Shown: one piece after another, positions 16,806 to 25,593 of the stretch
Numbering within the stretch: position 1 is the first letter of the stretch
Layout of the letters: each line of letters opens with the position of its first letter
NCBI RefSeq assembly: GCF_947500045.1
Contig: NZ_CANMQQ010000002.1
Span: 248,001 to 312,000 of the forward strand
DNA: 64,000 nucleotides
Origin: an uncultured Ruegeria sp.
Lineage (GTDB): Bacteria > Pseudomonadota > Alphaproteobacteria > Rhodobacterales > Rhodobacteraceae
Direction of reading: 5' to 3'
Program-made: the position numbers and the translations under genes
The notes under the pieces: generated by a model
Told to the model about the DNA's origin: nothing
What the model saw: only the letters and a program-made list of their open reading frames with translations
The model's database searches: none

Positions 16806-17961
16806 TGACGGCGAGCTTGTCGCGAACGCTCTCCGCGACCACTCGGCCGAGTTTTACCGGAACGGCATTGCCAAGCTGGCGCATCGTCTCTGACCAAGAT
16901 CCATGAAAGATCATGTCGTCGGGGAATGTTTGCAAGCGGGCTGACTCCCGAACAGTAAAGTACCTTACGCTTCCATCTGGCCGACGTAGCATGTTCTCGC
17001 CGCCTGGTACGCCGTGGACGCCAGCCTTCAAAGTCTTCGCAGGTTCGTCTAGCGGACTGCCGGTGTGTCCGGGGTATGTTCTGGCACCGGCTTGGAACTT
17101 ATGGTCGCGGATACCCGCACTTTTCCTCGGTTCCTTTTCAGGGTCGGGTAAATCTGAGATCGCTTCTCTGACAGTCTGCCAGGCCGCTTGCGAGGGGCGA
17201 GCCTCCAAGCGCGAAGCGCGTTGCATTTGCTTTTCGTCGACGGGCCGGTCTTTCTTCCGGACCCTCTGAACGTCCCAATACTCACCGGAACGCCATTTGT
17301 CCCAAAGCAGGGCCTCTTGCGAATGTGAGGCCTCGGGGAAATGCCATTCGATAGCGGTGTCCGACCTAAAGCCGACGATGAACACTCGCTCACGTTTTTG
17401 CGGAACACCATAGTTCGCTGAATTGAGCACCCTCAAAGCGACACGATACTCTAACCCACGGTATCGTCCTCTTGTCTCATAGTCTTCCAATCGGGCTAGA
17501 TGGTCCAGCCATGGCTCGTCTTTCTTTTCGACCATCTCAGGATGTCTTAGCTGCAGCCGAATGTACTCAAGGTAGTTAGCAAAAGTAGTGCGCGTGAGAC
17601 CCTTCACGTTTTCGAAGACAAATGCTCTCGGTTTCAAATTTCGGACGGCTCGAATTGCTTGTGGAAACATGTCGCGCGAGTCTAGGTGGGCCTTGTGTCT
17701 TCCGCCCAACGAGAACGGCTGACACGGAGGGCCGCCTGTAACAAGATCCACATCACCTGTGATGTCTTCAAAATTGAATTCGCGAACGTCAACCTCGTGT
17801 AGTGGCCAATCGGAAACTAGGTCAATTCCTAGCTTCTGGTTCTCTCGTATCGTGTCACACGCCCATTTGTCCCAGTCCATTACGGCTGCAGGTTGAAAAC
17901 CTGCTTGGCTAACCCCGAGTCCAAGTCCACCCGCGCCAACAAATAGTTCGACTGATCTCAT
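16777..17961 (-). CDS. DNA (cytosine-5) methyltransferase of the restriction-modification pair
   Basis: 394 aa. C5 methyltransferase motifs: I VELFVGAGGLGLG (3-16), IV GGPPCQPFS with catalytic Cys80, VI FENVKG (116-121), VIII region VPQKRERVFIVG, and a C-terminal IX/X region ending RQLGNAVPVKLG. It methylates the sequence cut by the convergent nuclease and protects the host; recognition of CCGCGG is inferred from the nuclease family. Convergent overlap with the nuclease gene may allow antisense effects between the two transcripts. Confidence 0.92.
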   Translation of the reverse strand: MRSVELFVGAGGLGLGVSQAGFQPAAVMDWDKWACDTIRENQKLGIDLVSDWPLHEVDVREFNFEDITGDVDLVTGGPPCQPFSLGGRHKAHLDSRDMFPQAIRAVRNLKPRAFVFENVKGLTRTTFANYLEYIRLQLRHPEMVEKKDEPWLDHLARLEDYETRGRYRGLEYRVALRVLNSANYGVPQKRERVFIVGFRSDTAIEWHFPEASHSQEALLWDKWRSGEYWDVQRVRKKDRPVDEKQMQRASRLEARPSQAAWQTVREAISDLPDPEKEPRKSAGIRDHKFQAGARTYPGHTGSPLDEPAKTLKAGVHGVPGGENMLRRPDGSVRYFTVRESARLQTFPDDMIFHGSWSETMRQLGNAVPVKLGRVVAESVRDKLAVIKPRRAKGT

Positions 17962-18231
17962 GCCGTACCTTTGCTTGTTTGTTCTTAGGTATTCGGGCTA
18001 GTCAAGGTCGTCCTCACGCCGAATACTCTTTCGTTTTCCAAATCATTCACGTCAATATGTAGGGAATTTCCTTCGACCCGTACATAGAAATTGTGCGATT
18101 CAGTCTATTGGTAAAAATTCCTATCCGGCCCGGAGACACAGGCCTAGCTCGATGGAAATTCCACTCAACATGGGTTTAAGGCCGGTTTCGCCCGCGAGGA
18201 GTTAAGAGGTTATGGTACTCGTTGAATGTCC

Positions 18232-18474
18232 TTAGTCGTCAATATAGGCGTTCAAGTAGAGCCCGGCGTCGACGCCGAGTGCTTCGCACCAGTGCTTAAA
18301 CTCAATGACGTCAAGACGCCGTTCACAACCCTCGACCTTAGCAACGAAGGACTGCGGCTTACCCAAGGCGTCGGCGAGGGCCTGCTGGGTCATGCCGACC
18401 GAAACGCGCTGATCGCGCAGTCGCCTGATGAGCGACCTGTACTCGTCGTCGTAGATGCTCTTGGCCACCCGCAC
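18232..18474 (-). CDS. XRE-family HTH regulator
   Basis: 80 aa, essentially one HTH_3 domain: RLRDQRVSVGMTQQALADAL, KPQSFVAKVEGCERRLDVIE. Transcribed away from the nuclease-fold gene at 18543, with shared promoter and palindromes between, so it probably represses both. Could instead be a controller of the restriction-modification pair 270 bp away. Confidence 0.8.
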   Translation of the reverse strand: MRVAKSIYDDEYRSLIRRLRDQRVSVGMTQQALADALGKPQSFVAKVEGCERRLDVIEFKHWCEALGVDAGLYLNAYIDD

Positions 18475-18481
18475 GTTCCAT

Positions 18482-18539
18482 TTGACTGCCTGTACAGGTC
18501 GCGGTAATCCCGAAACAGAATTATCCCAAAATAGGATAA
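18482..18539. promoter_or_regulatory. Promoter and palindromes between XRE gene and nuclease-fold gene
   Basis: Rightward promoter: -35 TTGACT (18482-18487), 17-bp spacer, -10 TAATCC (18505-18510). The spacer contains the perfect palindrome CCTGTACAGG (18489-18498). A second inverted repeat TTATCC-N7-GGATAA (18521-18539) overlaps the ribosome site of the downstream gene. Both are candidate operators for the XRE regulator. Confidence 0.5.
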
Positions 18540-18542
18540 ATT

Positions 18543-19034
18543 ATGGGACGGAACGGCGGGCTGACCTCGACCCAGAGGGGCAAGATCGCGGAACTGCACG
18601 TGGCGACGGCGCTGATGTCACAATCCTCAGGGCGCCTATCACCGTTCGAGCCGCTCTCGGACGACCACGGCATCGATCTTGTCGTCCTCGACAAGGAGAG
18701 CGGCCGCGCGCTTCCCATTCAGGTTAAGGCATGGCTCCTAGATCCCGAGAAGCCGGTCAGGACCGTCCAATTCGATGTACAGAAAACCACTTTCGGCAAG
18801 GGCAAGCCGGGCGTGCTGATCTGCGTCGTGGTGAAGAAGGAAACGTTGGAGATAGCCATGTCCTGGCTCATACGTATGGCGGAGATACCGTCCATTGCGA
18901 CCGACAAGCCCAATAAGTTTGCCCTGGCTCCGAGCATCGCCGAAGGTTCGAGAGACAAGTACGTACCCTACAGGCACTTGACCATCGCATCTTTGACTGA
19001 GGCGGTAGAAGCCGAACTCCAGAACGACTGCTGA
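18543..19034 (+). CDS. DUF4365-like protein with PD-(D/E)XK nuclease-type fold
   Basis: 163 aa. Pattern GKIAELHVATAL, then DDHGIDLVV and LPIQVKAWL gives the E...ID...QVK arrangement of restriction-endonuclease-like folds, as in DUF4365 proteins. Probably a DNA- or RNA-cleaving defence or toxin-like component, paired with the divergent XRE regulator. Start ATG preceded by AGGATAAATT. No membrane segment. Confidence 0.6.
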   Translation: MGRNGGLTSTQRGKIAELHVATALMSQSSGRLSPFEPLSDDHGIDLVVLDKESGRALPIQVKAWLLDPEKPVRTVQFDVQKTTFGKGKPGVLICVVVKKETLEIAMSWLIRMAEIPSIATDKPNKFALAPSIAEGSRDKYVPYRHLTIASLTEAVEAELQNDC

Positions 19035-19056
19035 TATCATCCCATTGGAGGGAATA

Positions 19057-19085
19057 GCCCCGGCGCACGGTTAAAACGCCGGGGC
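19057..19085. terminator. GC-rich hairpin after the nuclease-fold gene
   Basis: Perfect 9-bp stem GCCCCGGCG/CGCCGGGGC with an 11-base loop, 22 bp after the stop. No U tract follows, so termination strength is uncertain. Confidence 0.5.
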
Positions 19086-19159
19086 CACGTCGTCGCGGGT
19101 CGGTTAAGATGCGGGAGGAGGCCGCAGCAGAGGGTGCCCTGCATCCCGCGATAACGTCT

Positions 19160-19594
19160 CTAGGTTCGTCTACCTCGAACGACTTCGATCGCATCCGGAA
19201 GGCTCAGCAGCCTCCCGCTCCGCGCGCTGCGAACTTGCTCCTCCTGTGCCCGTCGCATCGTCTCACGGTCCGCTGTCTTAGTGTCGAGCCCCACCTTTAG
19301 GGCTCTCGTCTCATCGCTGTTCCTGACGGCCAGATCGAACTCAATATCCTCGTGGCTCAGTGGCAGCTTTTCGGGCTGGAAGCCAGCGGTGCCGCCTAGC
19401 GCATGTTCCGTGAGCTCCGGATGCGCCTCGCAGACGGCCTCGTAAGCTTTCAGATAGGGCTCTCCTGTCTTATCCGAGCGGGCCGCTGCGAGGCGATCCA
19501 GTTCGCGATTAGCATCGACGGCGACCGTCTGCGCCGCTTTGTTCAGGCACTCGATGACCTGTCCTCTGGTCTGTAGGTGGATGTCCTTAGTCAC
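19160..19594 (-). CDS. Hypothetical element protein
   Basis: 144 aa, hydrophilic and mostly helical. I do not recognise a domain. It is the last of a leftward run of small genes starting with the terminase-like gene at 21415, which suggests a role in satellite packaging or helper interaction. ATG start is followed by TKDIHLQTRGQVIE. Confidence 0.5.
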   Translation of the reverse strand: MTKDIHLQTRGQVIECLNKAAQTVAVDANRELDRLAAARSDKTGEPYLKAYEAVCEAHPELTEHALGGTAGFQPEKLPLSHEDIEFDLAVRNSDETRALKVGLDTKTADRETMRRAQEEQVRSARSGRLLSLPDAIEVVRGRRT

Positions 19595-19703
19595 GTTCTC
19601 TCCTCCATTTCGTATGGTTTCGGGGTTTTTTGGAGTGCATAGCCAAAAAAGTGGCCATCGGCGCCCAAACGCAAACGCGCCGCCGCGCTTTTCGAACCGG
19701 CGC

Positions 19704-20207
19704 TCAACGCCTAACCGCGGGGTAAATCGATGCGAGGGGTTTTATGCTTTTGTTCGTACCCGCCACCGGACGAAGGCCGATCCGTTTCGCGAGTGGGCGC
19801 GCGCGATCCCAGAAAGCCGCGACCAACGCTCCGGTTCTCGCGTGACCGACGATCACCGGTCTCTTGCCGCTGCCGTCGCCGGTGAGCTTCTCGAGCCTTG
19901 CGACCTCCACCGAAAGTTCCTCGAGCGCCTCAAATGCTTTGCAGGCATCCGACAGCGCCTGGTCGAATGAATCGGCCCACTTGTGCTGGCTAAGTCTGGC
20001 GTCCGTGAGTTTTTTCCGGGCGTCCGTGAGTGCCTCTGCCTCTCGCGCCCGCGCTTTTTCGCGCTCGACCCGGTCGGCCTCCTCACGTTCTATGACGTCG
20101 AGCTCTGCCTCGACTGAGCGGCGCTCGTCCTCTGCCATCTCCTTAAGCAGCGCTTCTCGCGCCGCGTTCCTATCACGCAGAATTAAGCCTCTGGTCCGTT
20201 CGAACAT
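19704..20207 (-). CDS. Hypothetical coiled-coil protein
   Basis: 167 aa. Residues ~15-110 are strongly charged heptad-like helix (EMAEDERRSVEAELDVIERE onward), predicted coiled coil; C-terminus is basic and glycine containing. Could be a scaffold-like or structural modifier protein in a satellite, but that is only suggested by position next to the terminase-like gene. Confidence 0.5.
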   Translation of the reverse strand: MFERTRGLILRDRNAAREALLKEMAEDERRSVEAELDVIEREEADRVEREKARAREAEALTDARKKLTDARLSQHKWADSFDQALSDACKAFEALEELSVEVARLEKLTGDGSGKRPVIVGHARTGALVAAFWDRARPLAKRIGLRPVAGTNKSIKPLASIYPAVRR

Positions 20208-20295
20208 CCCGATTGCCTCCTCTTAGCATGCACTCACTGTGCTGGGTGTCGTCGCGGGATGTAGACCAGCAGTTCGACCCGAGCAGCCAATTGCT

Positions 20296-20865
20296 TCAGG
20301 AAGCGACAACAGGTGTCCTGGCAATACGCTCGCAGATGGCGCGCCGCTGGCTAGACGAGAGGCGATGATCGCTGGCTATGCTTCGAACGGCCTGTTCACG
20401 CTGGGTGTCATCTGCGAACCGAACGGCACAGCATCCAACGGCAGCGCCGTCGTCGGTCCGAGTCGTCGTGGTGGTCAGTAGCGGAGAGGGCGCGCTGTCA
20501 AGCCAGGCGTCGTCGGCCAGTGCCTCGACGACCTGCCAATCCGGTGGCTCGACAAACTCGACGGAGATGACCTGGTAGACCTCGGGGGACGTGAGCACTG
20601 GCGTGTCCGTCACGTGTTCCAGCAGGCGGCGGCGATCAGCTACGGTAAGCGAGCCATCGGCGGCAAGGCGACGGGCCTGACACAGTCGCGCCGCCGCATC
20701 ACGGTAGGGCAACCTGGGTTCGGATCCGTCGATCTCTTCGAACAGGTGCTGAGCGTCCGCAGCAGCCCTGCAGGCAAGACCTTCGTCGGTAAGCAGCACC
20801 GTGCCGTCGTCGAACAGCACCTCGACCGATACCGCAGGTCCCTGTTCTGCGACTCTATTCGTCAT
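20296..20865 (-). CDS. Hypothetical element protein
   Basis: 189 aa from the ATG at 20865, which overlaps the end of the terminase-like gene by 11 bp; an in-frame ATG at 20901 is possible but overlaps more. Acidic helical protein without recognised motifs. Same leftward unit as the neighbours. Confidence 0.5.
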   Translation of the reverse strand: MTNRVAEQGPAVSVEVLFDDGTVLLTDEGLACRAAADAQHLFEEIDGSEPRLPYRDAAARLCQARRLAADGSLTVADRRRLLEHVTDTPVLTSPEVYQVISVEFVEPPDWQVVEALADDAWLDSAPSPLLTTTTTRTDDGAAVGCCAVRFADDTQREQAVRSIASDHRLSSSQRRAICERIARTPVVAS

Positions 20866-21415
20866 CGGTGCCCAGGTCCTCGTATTCGGCGAGTATCGCA
20901 TCCACGTCTATCGGGGCACCCGAGACCAGCTTGGGCGCGGACGGGGCCACGACGTTGTTCTGGATGGCGACTGTCGCTGCCTCGTTCACGCCGCTGATCC
21001 TCAGGCCGATGAGGCGCACCGCAATCCTAGGGTCCACGTTCGAACAGTCGAAGCGCATCACCGGCTCGAAGTCCTCGTCAAGTTCCGCTTCGCCCGTGTC
21101 GGAGTCTATGGCGGGGACCCAACGGCCTGTGCCCATGTGAAGCGCCGTGGCGATCACCCTCTGCGTCAGCGTCTCCTCGAAGGTGTCGATCGCCTCGTCC
21201 CATTTGGCTGCAAATTCGGGGTCACGTCGCCGCCGCTCATATAGGGAGCGCCGCGCCATGCCGGAGACGTTCGCAGCATAGGTGACCTGGCCGAACTCGG
21301 ACAGCGCCGACAGGAACCGCTCGTCCACGTCCGAAGGTATCTCGGACCGCGTCCGGTACCGGCTCGGCGCATCGGCCTTTGCCGCGGGCCTGATCTGTAT
21401 TGCAGCATTACCCAT
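20855..21415 (-). CDS. Terminase-small-subunit-like protein
   Basis: 186 aa. The N-terminal half has a terminase small subunit style HTH: QVTYAANVSGMARRSLYERR then DPEFAAKWDEAIDTFEETL, a pattern common in phage TerS proteins. No large-terminase gene accompanies it on the element. In satellites such as Gram-positive PICIs a private TerS redirects helper packaging to the satellite genome, and the same role is plausible here. It is unrelated in sequence to the prophage's own TerS candidate at 45551. Confidence 0.6.
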   Translation of the reverse strand: MGNAAIQIRPAAKADAPSRYRTRSEIPSDVDERFLSALSEFGQVTYAANVSGMARRSLYERRRRDPEFAAKWDEAIDTFEETLTQRVIATALHMGTGRWVPAIDSDTGEAELDEDFEPVMRFDCSNVDPRIAVRLIGLRISGVNEAATVAIQNNVVAPSAPKLVSGAPIDVDAILAEYEDLGTDDE

Positions 21416-21971
21416 AGTTCACCTGTTTCGGGCCCATGGCAGGGCCTGGAAATTGACCACATGCAGGGCCTTGTTTCGGTTGGGCTTTTCGGAGCCCCAG
21501 ACGGGACGGGGGATCCGGTGTCCTTAGGTCCTCGGCAAAAAATATAACCGGTCTGTCTCAACCGCCTAAAACAGATATGCCAAGTGTTTCGGGCCGATGA
21601 TGCCAACATTGCACAAGGGATGAGAGGTGCTTGTCAATTCGCGACGTGGGGAATGTTTCAGCGACGGCACCCAATCCACGAAGGGCACCTAATTATGACG
21701 CTTTTTCAGATCAAAACGTACTGGCCTAAACGATTGTTATCCATGCAAAAAGTTCAGAAGAACGCTTAGGACGCTTTTTGAGAGCGTTTTGTTTTTTGTA
21801 CGTATGGTATCGAAACAATGCGGTGCGATACGCTCTTCGGGTACCAGATGGAAGATAATCTATTAATGTTAAAGATTATGTCCTTTCTGTCCTTTACGTC
21901 CTAGTTGCAACAAAAACAAAGGCTTAGACTAAGGCGCATTGCTGCCGAGTAGGACGCTTCGCATACAACGC
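21416..21971. other. Long non-coding stretch between TerS-like and primase genes
   Basis: 556 bp without a supportable gene. The left part must carry the promoter of the leftward TerS-like operon. The right half is AT-rich and contains a hairpin with a T-rich tail at 21771-21796 and several AGGACG/GTCCT words. As the region between packaging and replication genes it is a candidate for the element's packaging (cos/pac) site, or for a small RNA ending at the hairpin. Confidence 0.4.
21761..21798 (+). terminator. Rho-independent terminator-like hairpin
   Basis: ACGCT (21771-21775) pairs with AGCGT (21783-21787), followed by TTTTGTTTTTTG on the plus strand. Alternative pairing AACGCT (21761-21766)/AGCGTT can serve the minus strand, where the primase transcript arrives. 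No plus-strand gene is visible upstream. Confidence 0.45.
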
Positions 21972-24347
21972 TCAGTCTGCGAAGGGATCGCCGCCTAGGA
22001 GCTTGATCCAAGCACGCCGCACCTCAGGCAGCGAGGGGATTTTCCAGGCACGTTGCTGGTTGTGCTTGATACCATTGATCACGCCGAACTGGCGAAGCTC
22101 TACGAGGACCGCGCGGCGGGAAGGCATCTGCGACCGACGAAACTTTTCGGAGCCGCGCTTCCAGAGTTCGATTGCATTCAAGACCGCAGTGGGTGTCGTG
22201 AACTGATCGATGGCCTCCCAGCCATCGACGTCGTCCATGTCGGCGAAGTCTTCTGTCCAGTCGTCCGGTGTCGGCAGCTTGCCTTCCTCACAGGCATCAA
22301 AAAACCACCGCTGCACGAGGCTCAGGCCATGAATCTTCTGTTCGACTAGAGCGGCGTTTTGGGGAATCGATTCTCTCGGGTGCCGATCAATCTTGCGCGC
22401 AAGGAGCTCGGCGAGGAACGCTTCCCGCCCTCCGTTCCTTATCTGCTCGTGGACCTTGCCGTGGAGCCTCTGTGCCTCATTGCGGTTCGGTGCAGCACTG
22501 CCTGTGCCCCAGGTGTTCGGAACTTTGATGACGGCGTAGCGTCTTTCGTCCGCCGTAGCTGGGACACTGTGGTCCGAATTGCCTGAGATGAGAACGTTAG
22601 ACCGGTTATTCATCGCCCTGGCATCAATGCCCTTCTTTTCCATCATCCCCTTGCGGTCAGTCACGATCTTCTTGAGCCTGCTATCCTCTTTGCCGCTAGA
22701 GAAGTGAAAGTCGATCTCGTCGCAGAAGGCCAGGCAACACGTGCCCATGTGGCCGTTGAACTGGCCTGTCAATTGCTCTCTCGATGATAGAGCCAGCCCG
22801 TGCATCCCATAGATCGAGACCATCAGCTCGCCAAGTGTCGTCTTGCCAGTACCTTTCGCCCCATAGAACGCGAGCGCCACGCCGATTAGCTCCTCCGGAT
22901 TTTGGACACCGTAGGCTAGCCAATCGAGTACGTAGTTGTAGGCTTCTGGGTCGCCACCGCAAAGGCTGTCGCGAATGATCCAATGGATCATGTCTGTTGC
23001 CCCTTCTCGCGGTTCACAACCGAAGCCGGTCCAGAGGTTTAGCATACCATCGACATCGCGGTTCGGTGAAAACACGATGCCCTTTGCAGTGTTACGTTGG
23101 CCCCACTTCAGCCACTCGCGAGCAACCGGAGCAGTTGCCAACACGCCTTTGGCGTTGGTAACCTCCATCCGCTTGTTTTCGTGATAGTCAAAGAAGCTTA
23201 CTTTAGTGGCGAAAATCCACCGCGTCGCAGACGTCCCGTCGTAGGGATCTTCCTCCGTTAACTTGTACGCCACGCGAGTCTTTCCCTCAACATCGACTAC
23301 GGTGTATCGTTGGTTCATCCGCTCCAGTGGCCCTGGCGGTGTATCCACCAGAGAGAGGTTCTCTATCTCATCGTCGAAATCATCTTCCGCCGAGACATAT
23401 GGAGCGGTCTTTTTCCATGCCAAAACCAAATGACGTTGCAATTCGGTACCATCAAACTTACCGTCGCGCTCCCCGTTTTCGTCAGGCCACAGAGGGACAT
23501 GGTTTGAAAACAGGTCTAGAGTGGCATTGAAGGAGGCGCCAGAGCGCTTAATGTCACCGACGAGACCGAGGAGATGCGTATAGCGCGACGTCCCATCGGG
23601 TCCGTCAAGCCTGTTACCTAGAGCGGCTATTGTCTCTTTTGTCACCTCGTCGTAGCCGTCTTCTCGATCGAAGTCAGGGTCGATCTCAGAGACTTCGGAA
23701 GTACGCATCTTGCTGAAGTCCGAAAACGCTGCTTCGTTTTCAAAACCGTCGATTATGTCGAGCATCCTGGTTAGGATCCTCATTGCTGCGTCGGTCAATC
23801 GAACGTTTCCACCCGATGATCGCAAATCCCCCCGCACTTCATAGATAGGATCATCAATTCTGAAGGGCCAATTGCCTACGGATTCTGGATCGTCGCAACG
23901 CATCCAGACATGGCCGCGGTCCGTACGACGACTCGACGATGGGGTCACGCATGCGACGACATCACCATTCTGTTCTTCCATTATCTCGGCGGCAATCGCG
24001 GGGCCGTCGCCTTCGTCGCAGTCGAGTACGACGCACCCTAGCGACGCTGGTTGCACACCAATCGCATTCTGCTTTGGGTCCTTGAGAATATGTTCTCGTG
24101 CTTCAGAAACAGTTGGTCGCAAATTGGGCCAGTTAGCCTGAAAGGCCTTCTTGTTGTGAAGCAGCACTAAGGCTGGGTAGTAGCCTTGGCGCATCGCTGC
24201 CGCGACAAGGCACCCCAAGAGATCGACCGTTGATTCAGTCACTTCGCACGTTGAAGAGACTGCGTTTGTGAGGCGCCCTTCGAATACTGGCTCACTTACT
24301 TGGCTTTTCTTGTTAAGCTTCTCAGCATTCATGGGTCTGTAACTCAA
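21972..24347 (-). CDS. Primase-polymerase/superfamily 3-type helicase of the element
   Basis: 791 aa replication protein. N-terminal archaeo-eukaryotic primase (PrimPol) domain: GCVVLDCDEGDGP (103-115) gives the DxD metal motif and RGHVWMRCDD the following His motif. C-terminal VapE/DUF5906-type helicase: Walker A FYGAKGTGKTTLGE near residue 495, Walker B CLAFCDEIDF, then RSNVLISGNSDHSVPATADERR. Would start element replication after excision. A second but different enzyme of this class occurs in the prophage at 41120. An in-frame ATG six codons in (MNAEKL) is an alternative start. Confidence 0.88.
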   Translation of the reverse strand: MSYRPMNAEKLNKKSQVSEPVFEGRLTNAVSSTCEVTESTVDLLGCLVAAAMRQGYYPALVLLHNKKAFQANWPNLRPTVSEAREHILKDPKQNAIGVQPASLGCVVLDCDEGDGPAIAAEIMEEQNGDVVACVTPSSSRRTDRGHVWMRCDDPESVGNWPFRIDDPIYEVRGDLRSSGGNVRLTDAAMRILTRMLDIIDGFENEAAFSDFSKMRTSEVSEIDPDFDREDGYDEVTKETIAALGNRLDGPDGTSRYTHLLGLVGDIKRSGASFNATLDLFSNHVPLWPDENGERDGKFDGTELQRHLVLAWKKTAPYVSAEDDFDDEIENLSLVDTPPGPLERMNQRYTVVDVEGKTRVAYKLTEEDPYDGTSATRWIFATKVSFFDYHENKRMEVTNAKGVLATAPVAREWLKWGQRNTAKGIVFSPNRDVDGMLNLWTGFGCEPREGATDMIHWIIRDSLCGGDPEAYNYVLDWLAYGVQNPEELIGVALAFYGAKGTGKTTLGELMVSIYGMHGLALSSREQLTGQFNGHMGTCCLAFCDEIDFHFSSGKEDSRLKKIVTDRKGMMEKKGIDARAMNNRSNVLISGNSDHSVPATADERRYAVIKVPNTWGTGSAAPNRNEAQRLHGKVHEQIRNGGREAFLAELLARKIDRHPRESIPQNAALVEQKIHGLSLVQRWFFDACEEGKLPTPDDWTEDFADMDDVDGWEAIDQFTTPTAVLNAIELWKRGSEKFRRSQMPSRRAVLVELRQFGVINGIKHNQQRAWKIPSLPEVRRAWIKLLGGDPFAD

Positions 24348-24385
24348 GCATCGACTTTTCCCTTGATGTAGATCTAGGCAAGTGT

Positions 24386-24422
24386 CTGACCCGCATCGTT
24401 CGCGAAAGTCTTTGCGGGTCAG
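24386..24422. repeat. 10-bp perfect inverted repeat upstream of the primase gene
   Basis: CTGACCCGCA (24386-24395) and TGCGGGTCAG (24413-24422) with a 17-base loop that itself contains the palindrome TTCGCGAA. It lies 39 bp upstream of the primase start; candidate replication origin, operator or leader hairpin. Confidence 0.55.
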
Positions 24423-24583
24423 CTATGTCCGAAACGGTTCCGGTTTGAGGAATGATCAACCGTGTCAACCCCCCAGTAAACTATTAGTTGGAGGGCAACT
24501 GGCATGGAATTAATGCTGAGAACTAAGGCTCCGGGCAAACGTTCTCCGGTCGATTTCCGATCGCTTCGATTGCTCACAGGCCG

Positions 24584-24844
24584 TTAATCCAGAGGTTTTT
24601 GGCGGTGTGTATCCATGAAGGAGCGGAGATCGGCGATTGAGTAAAGCACTCGGCGACCGACGCGGTGGACTGCAGGCCCTTTGGCTTCCATCCGCCACCT
24701 GTCCACAGTCTGCCGACTGACCCCGATGAATTCCGCGGCCTCGTCAACGTTGAGGTATTCGCGCCGTGGCGCGATCACGTCGCTGGTCGATATGAGTTCT
24801 TCAATGCGCCCGAGGCGCTCGACTATCTGTTCCATTCTGCTCAC
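24584..24844 (-). CDS. AlpA/excisionase-like MerR-type HTH protein
   Basis: 86 aa. HTH_17 domain: LNVDEAAEFIGVSRQTVDRWR then HRVGRRVLYSIADLRSFMDT. Such proteins act as recombination directionality factors or activators of integrase and excision in satellites and islands. Preceded by a short N-terminal helix (residues 1-25). Positioned upstream of the primase gene on the same strand. Confidence 0.75.
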   Translation of the reverse strand: MSRMEQIVERLGRIEELISTSDVIAPRREYLNVDEAAEFIGVSRQTVDRWRMEAKGPAVHRVGRRVLYSIADLRSFMDTHRQKPLD

Positions 24845-25170
24845 TCCGTACCAGCTGTAAACGGGATCAATATGGAACTTTCGTCATTAGTTGTTGACCA
24901 TCAGTTCGACCCAATAAAGCATATCGAACACCAATAAGTACCAAGTATGAGGGTAGTTGATACAGATTAGTGATCCTAGACATATTGATGCGGAACCCAC
25001 TTCTGTTTCTTGCTCGTGATCAGATTCCAGTGTGGGCGCGATGAGCTTGACATTTGCCTAACACAAGAGAAGGCGGCCGGCCGGCCCAGAACATGCTGAC
25101 CTAAACGGTTGGAGCCAGCGTGTAAACGAAGGTCTGTAGCTTGGAAATCATGACCCCACGAGAAAGCAAT
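24845..25170. other. 326-bp gap without a supportable gene
   Basis: Contains promoter territory for the AlpA-like gene and the 3' region of the 25171 gene. A GC-rich patch GGCGGCCGGCCGGCCC near 25071 is self-complementary. Otherwise I see nothing specific. Confidence 0.3.
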
Positions 25171-25584
25171 CTAACAACTGTCCCGCAGCTCAATGCAACA
25201 CGCCTCGGTAGACTCCTTATCCTCTTCACATGTTTTTTCGATAATGCGGTCCGAACAGTGTATGTAACACCGCCAGGACCTTTCGACGCGCAGGGTTAGC
25301 GTTGAAAATACACTTTTTTTGAATGCGACAAGCACTTCTCTCGCTAATTCTGCATTTTGAGCAAAAATGAGGAGCGCTATTCCCTTTGGCGCGATAGTGA
25401 ACGCAGGAGATGGGCCGCTTTCTAAACCAAGACGCCTGGCGTCAACTTCAAAATCAATCCTTTCAGTTATCTGAACACCGAGCTCAGCTTTTGTGAGTAT
25501 TTCGTTATACTCCTCTGGGATCGCATCGGTTTCACCCATTATAAAGTCATGGATGATCGACTCTTCGAAATCGTTCAACTTCAT
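25171..25584 (-). CDS. Hypothetical AT-rich cargo protein
   Basis: 137 aa, not recognised. No signal peptide; soluble alpha/beta look with four Cys in the last 45 residues (SWRCYIHCSD, CCIELRDSC). Ten bp downstream of the 25594 gene and probably co-transcribed with it. Base composition is clearly more AT-rich than the surrounding chromosome, a sign of transfer. Confidence 0.55.
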   Translation of the reverse strand: MKLNDFEESIIHDFIMGETDAIPEEYNEILTKAELGVQITERIDFEVDARRLGLESGPSPAFTIAPKGIALLIFAQNAELAREVLVAFKKSVFSTLTLRVERSWRCYIHCSDRIIEKTCEEDKESTEACCIELRDSC

Positions 25585-25593
25585 TGTAATTTC

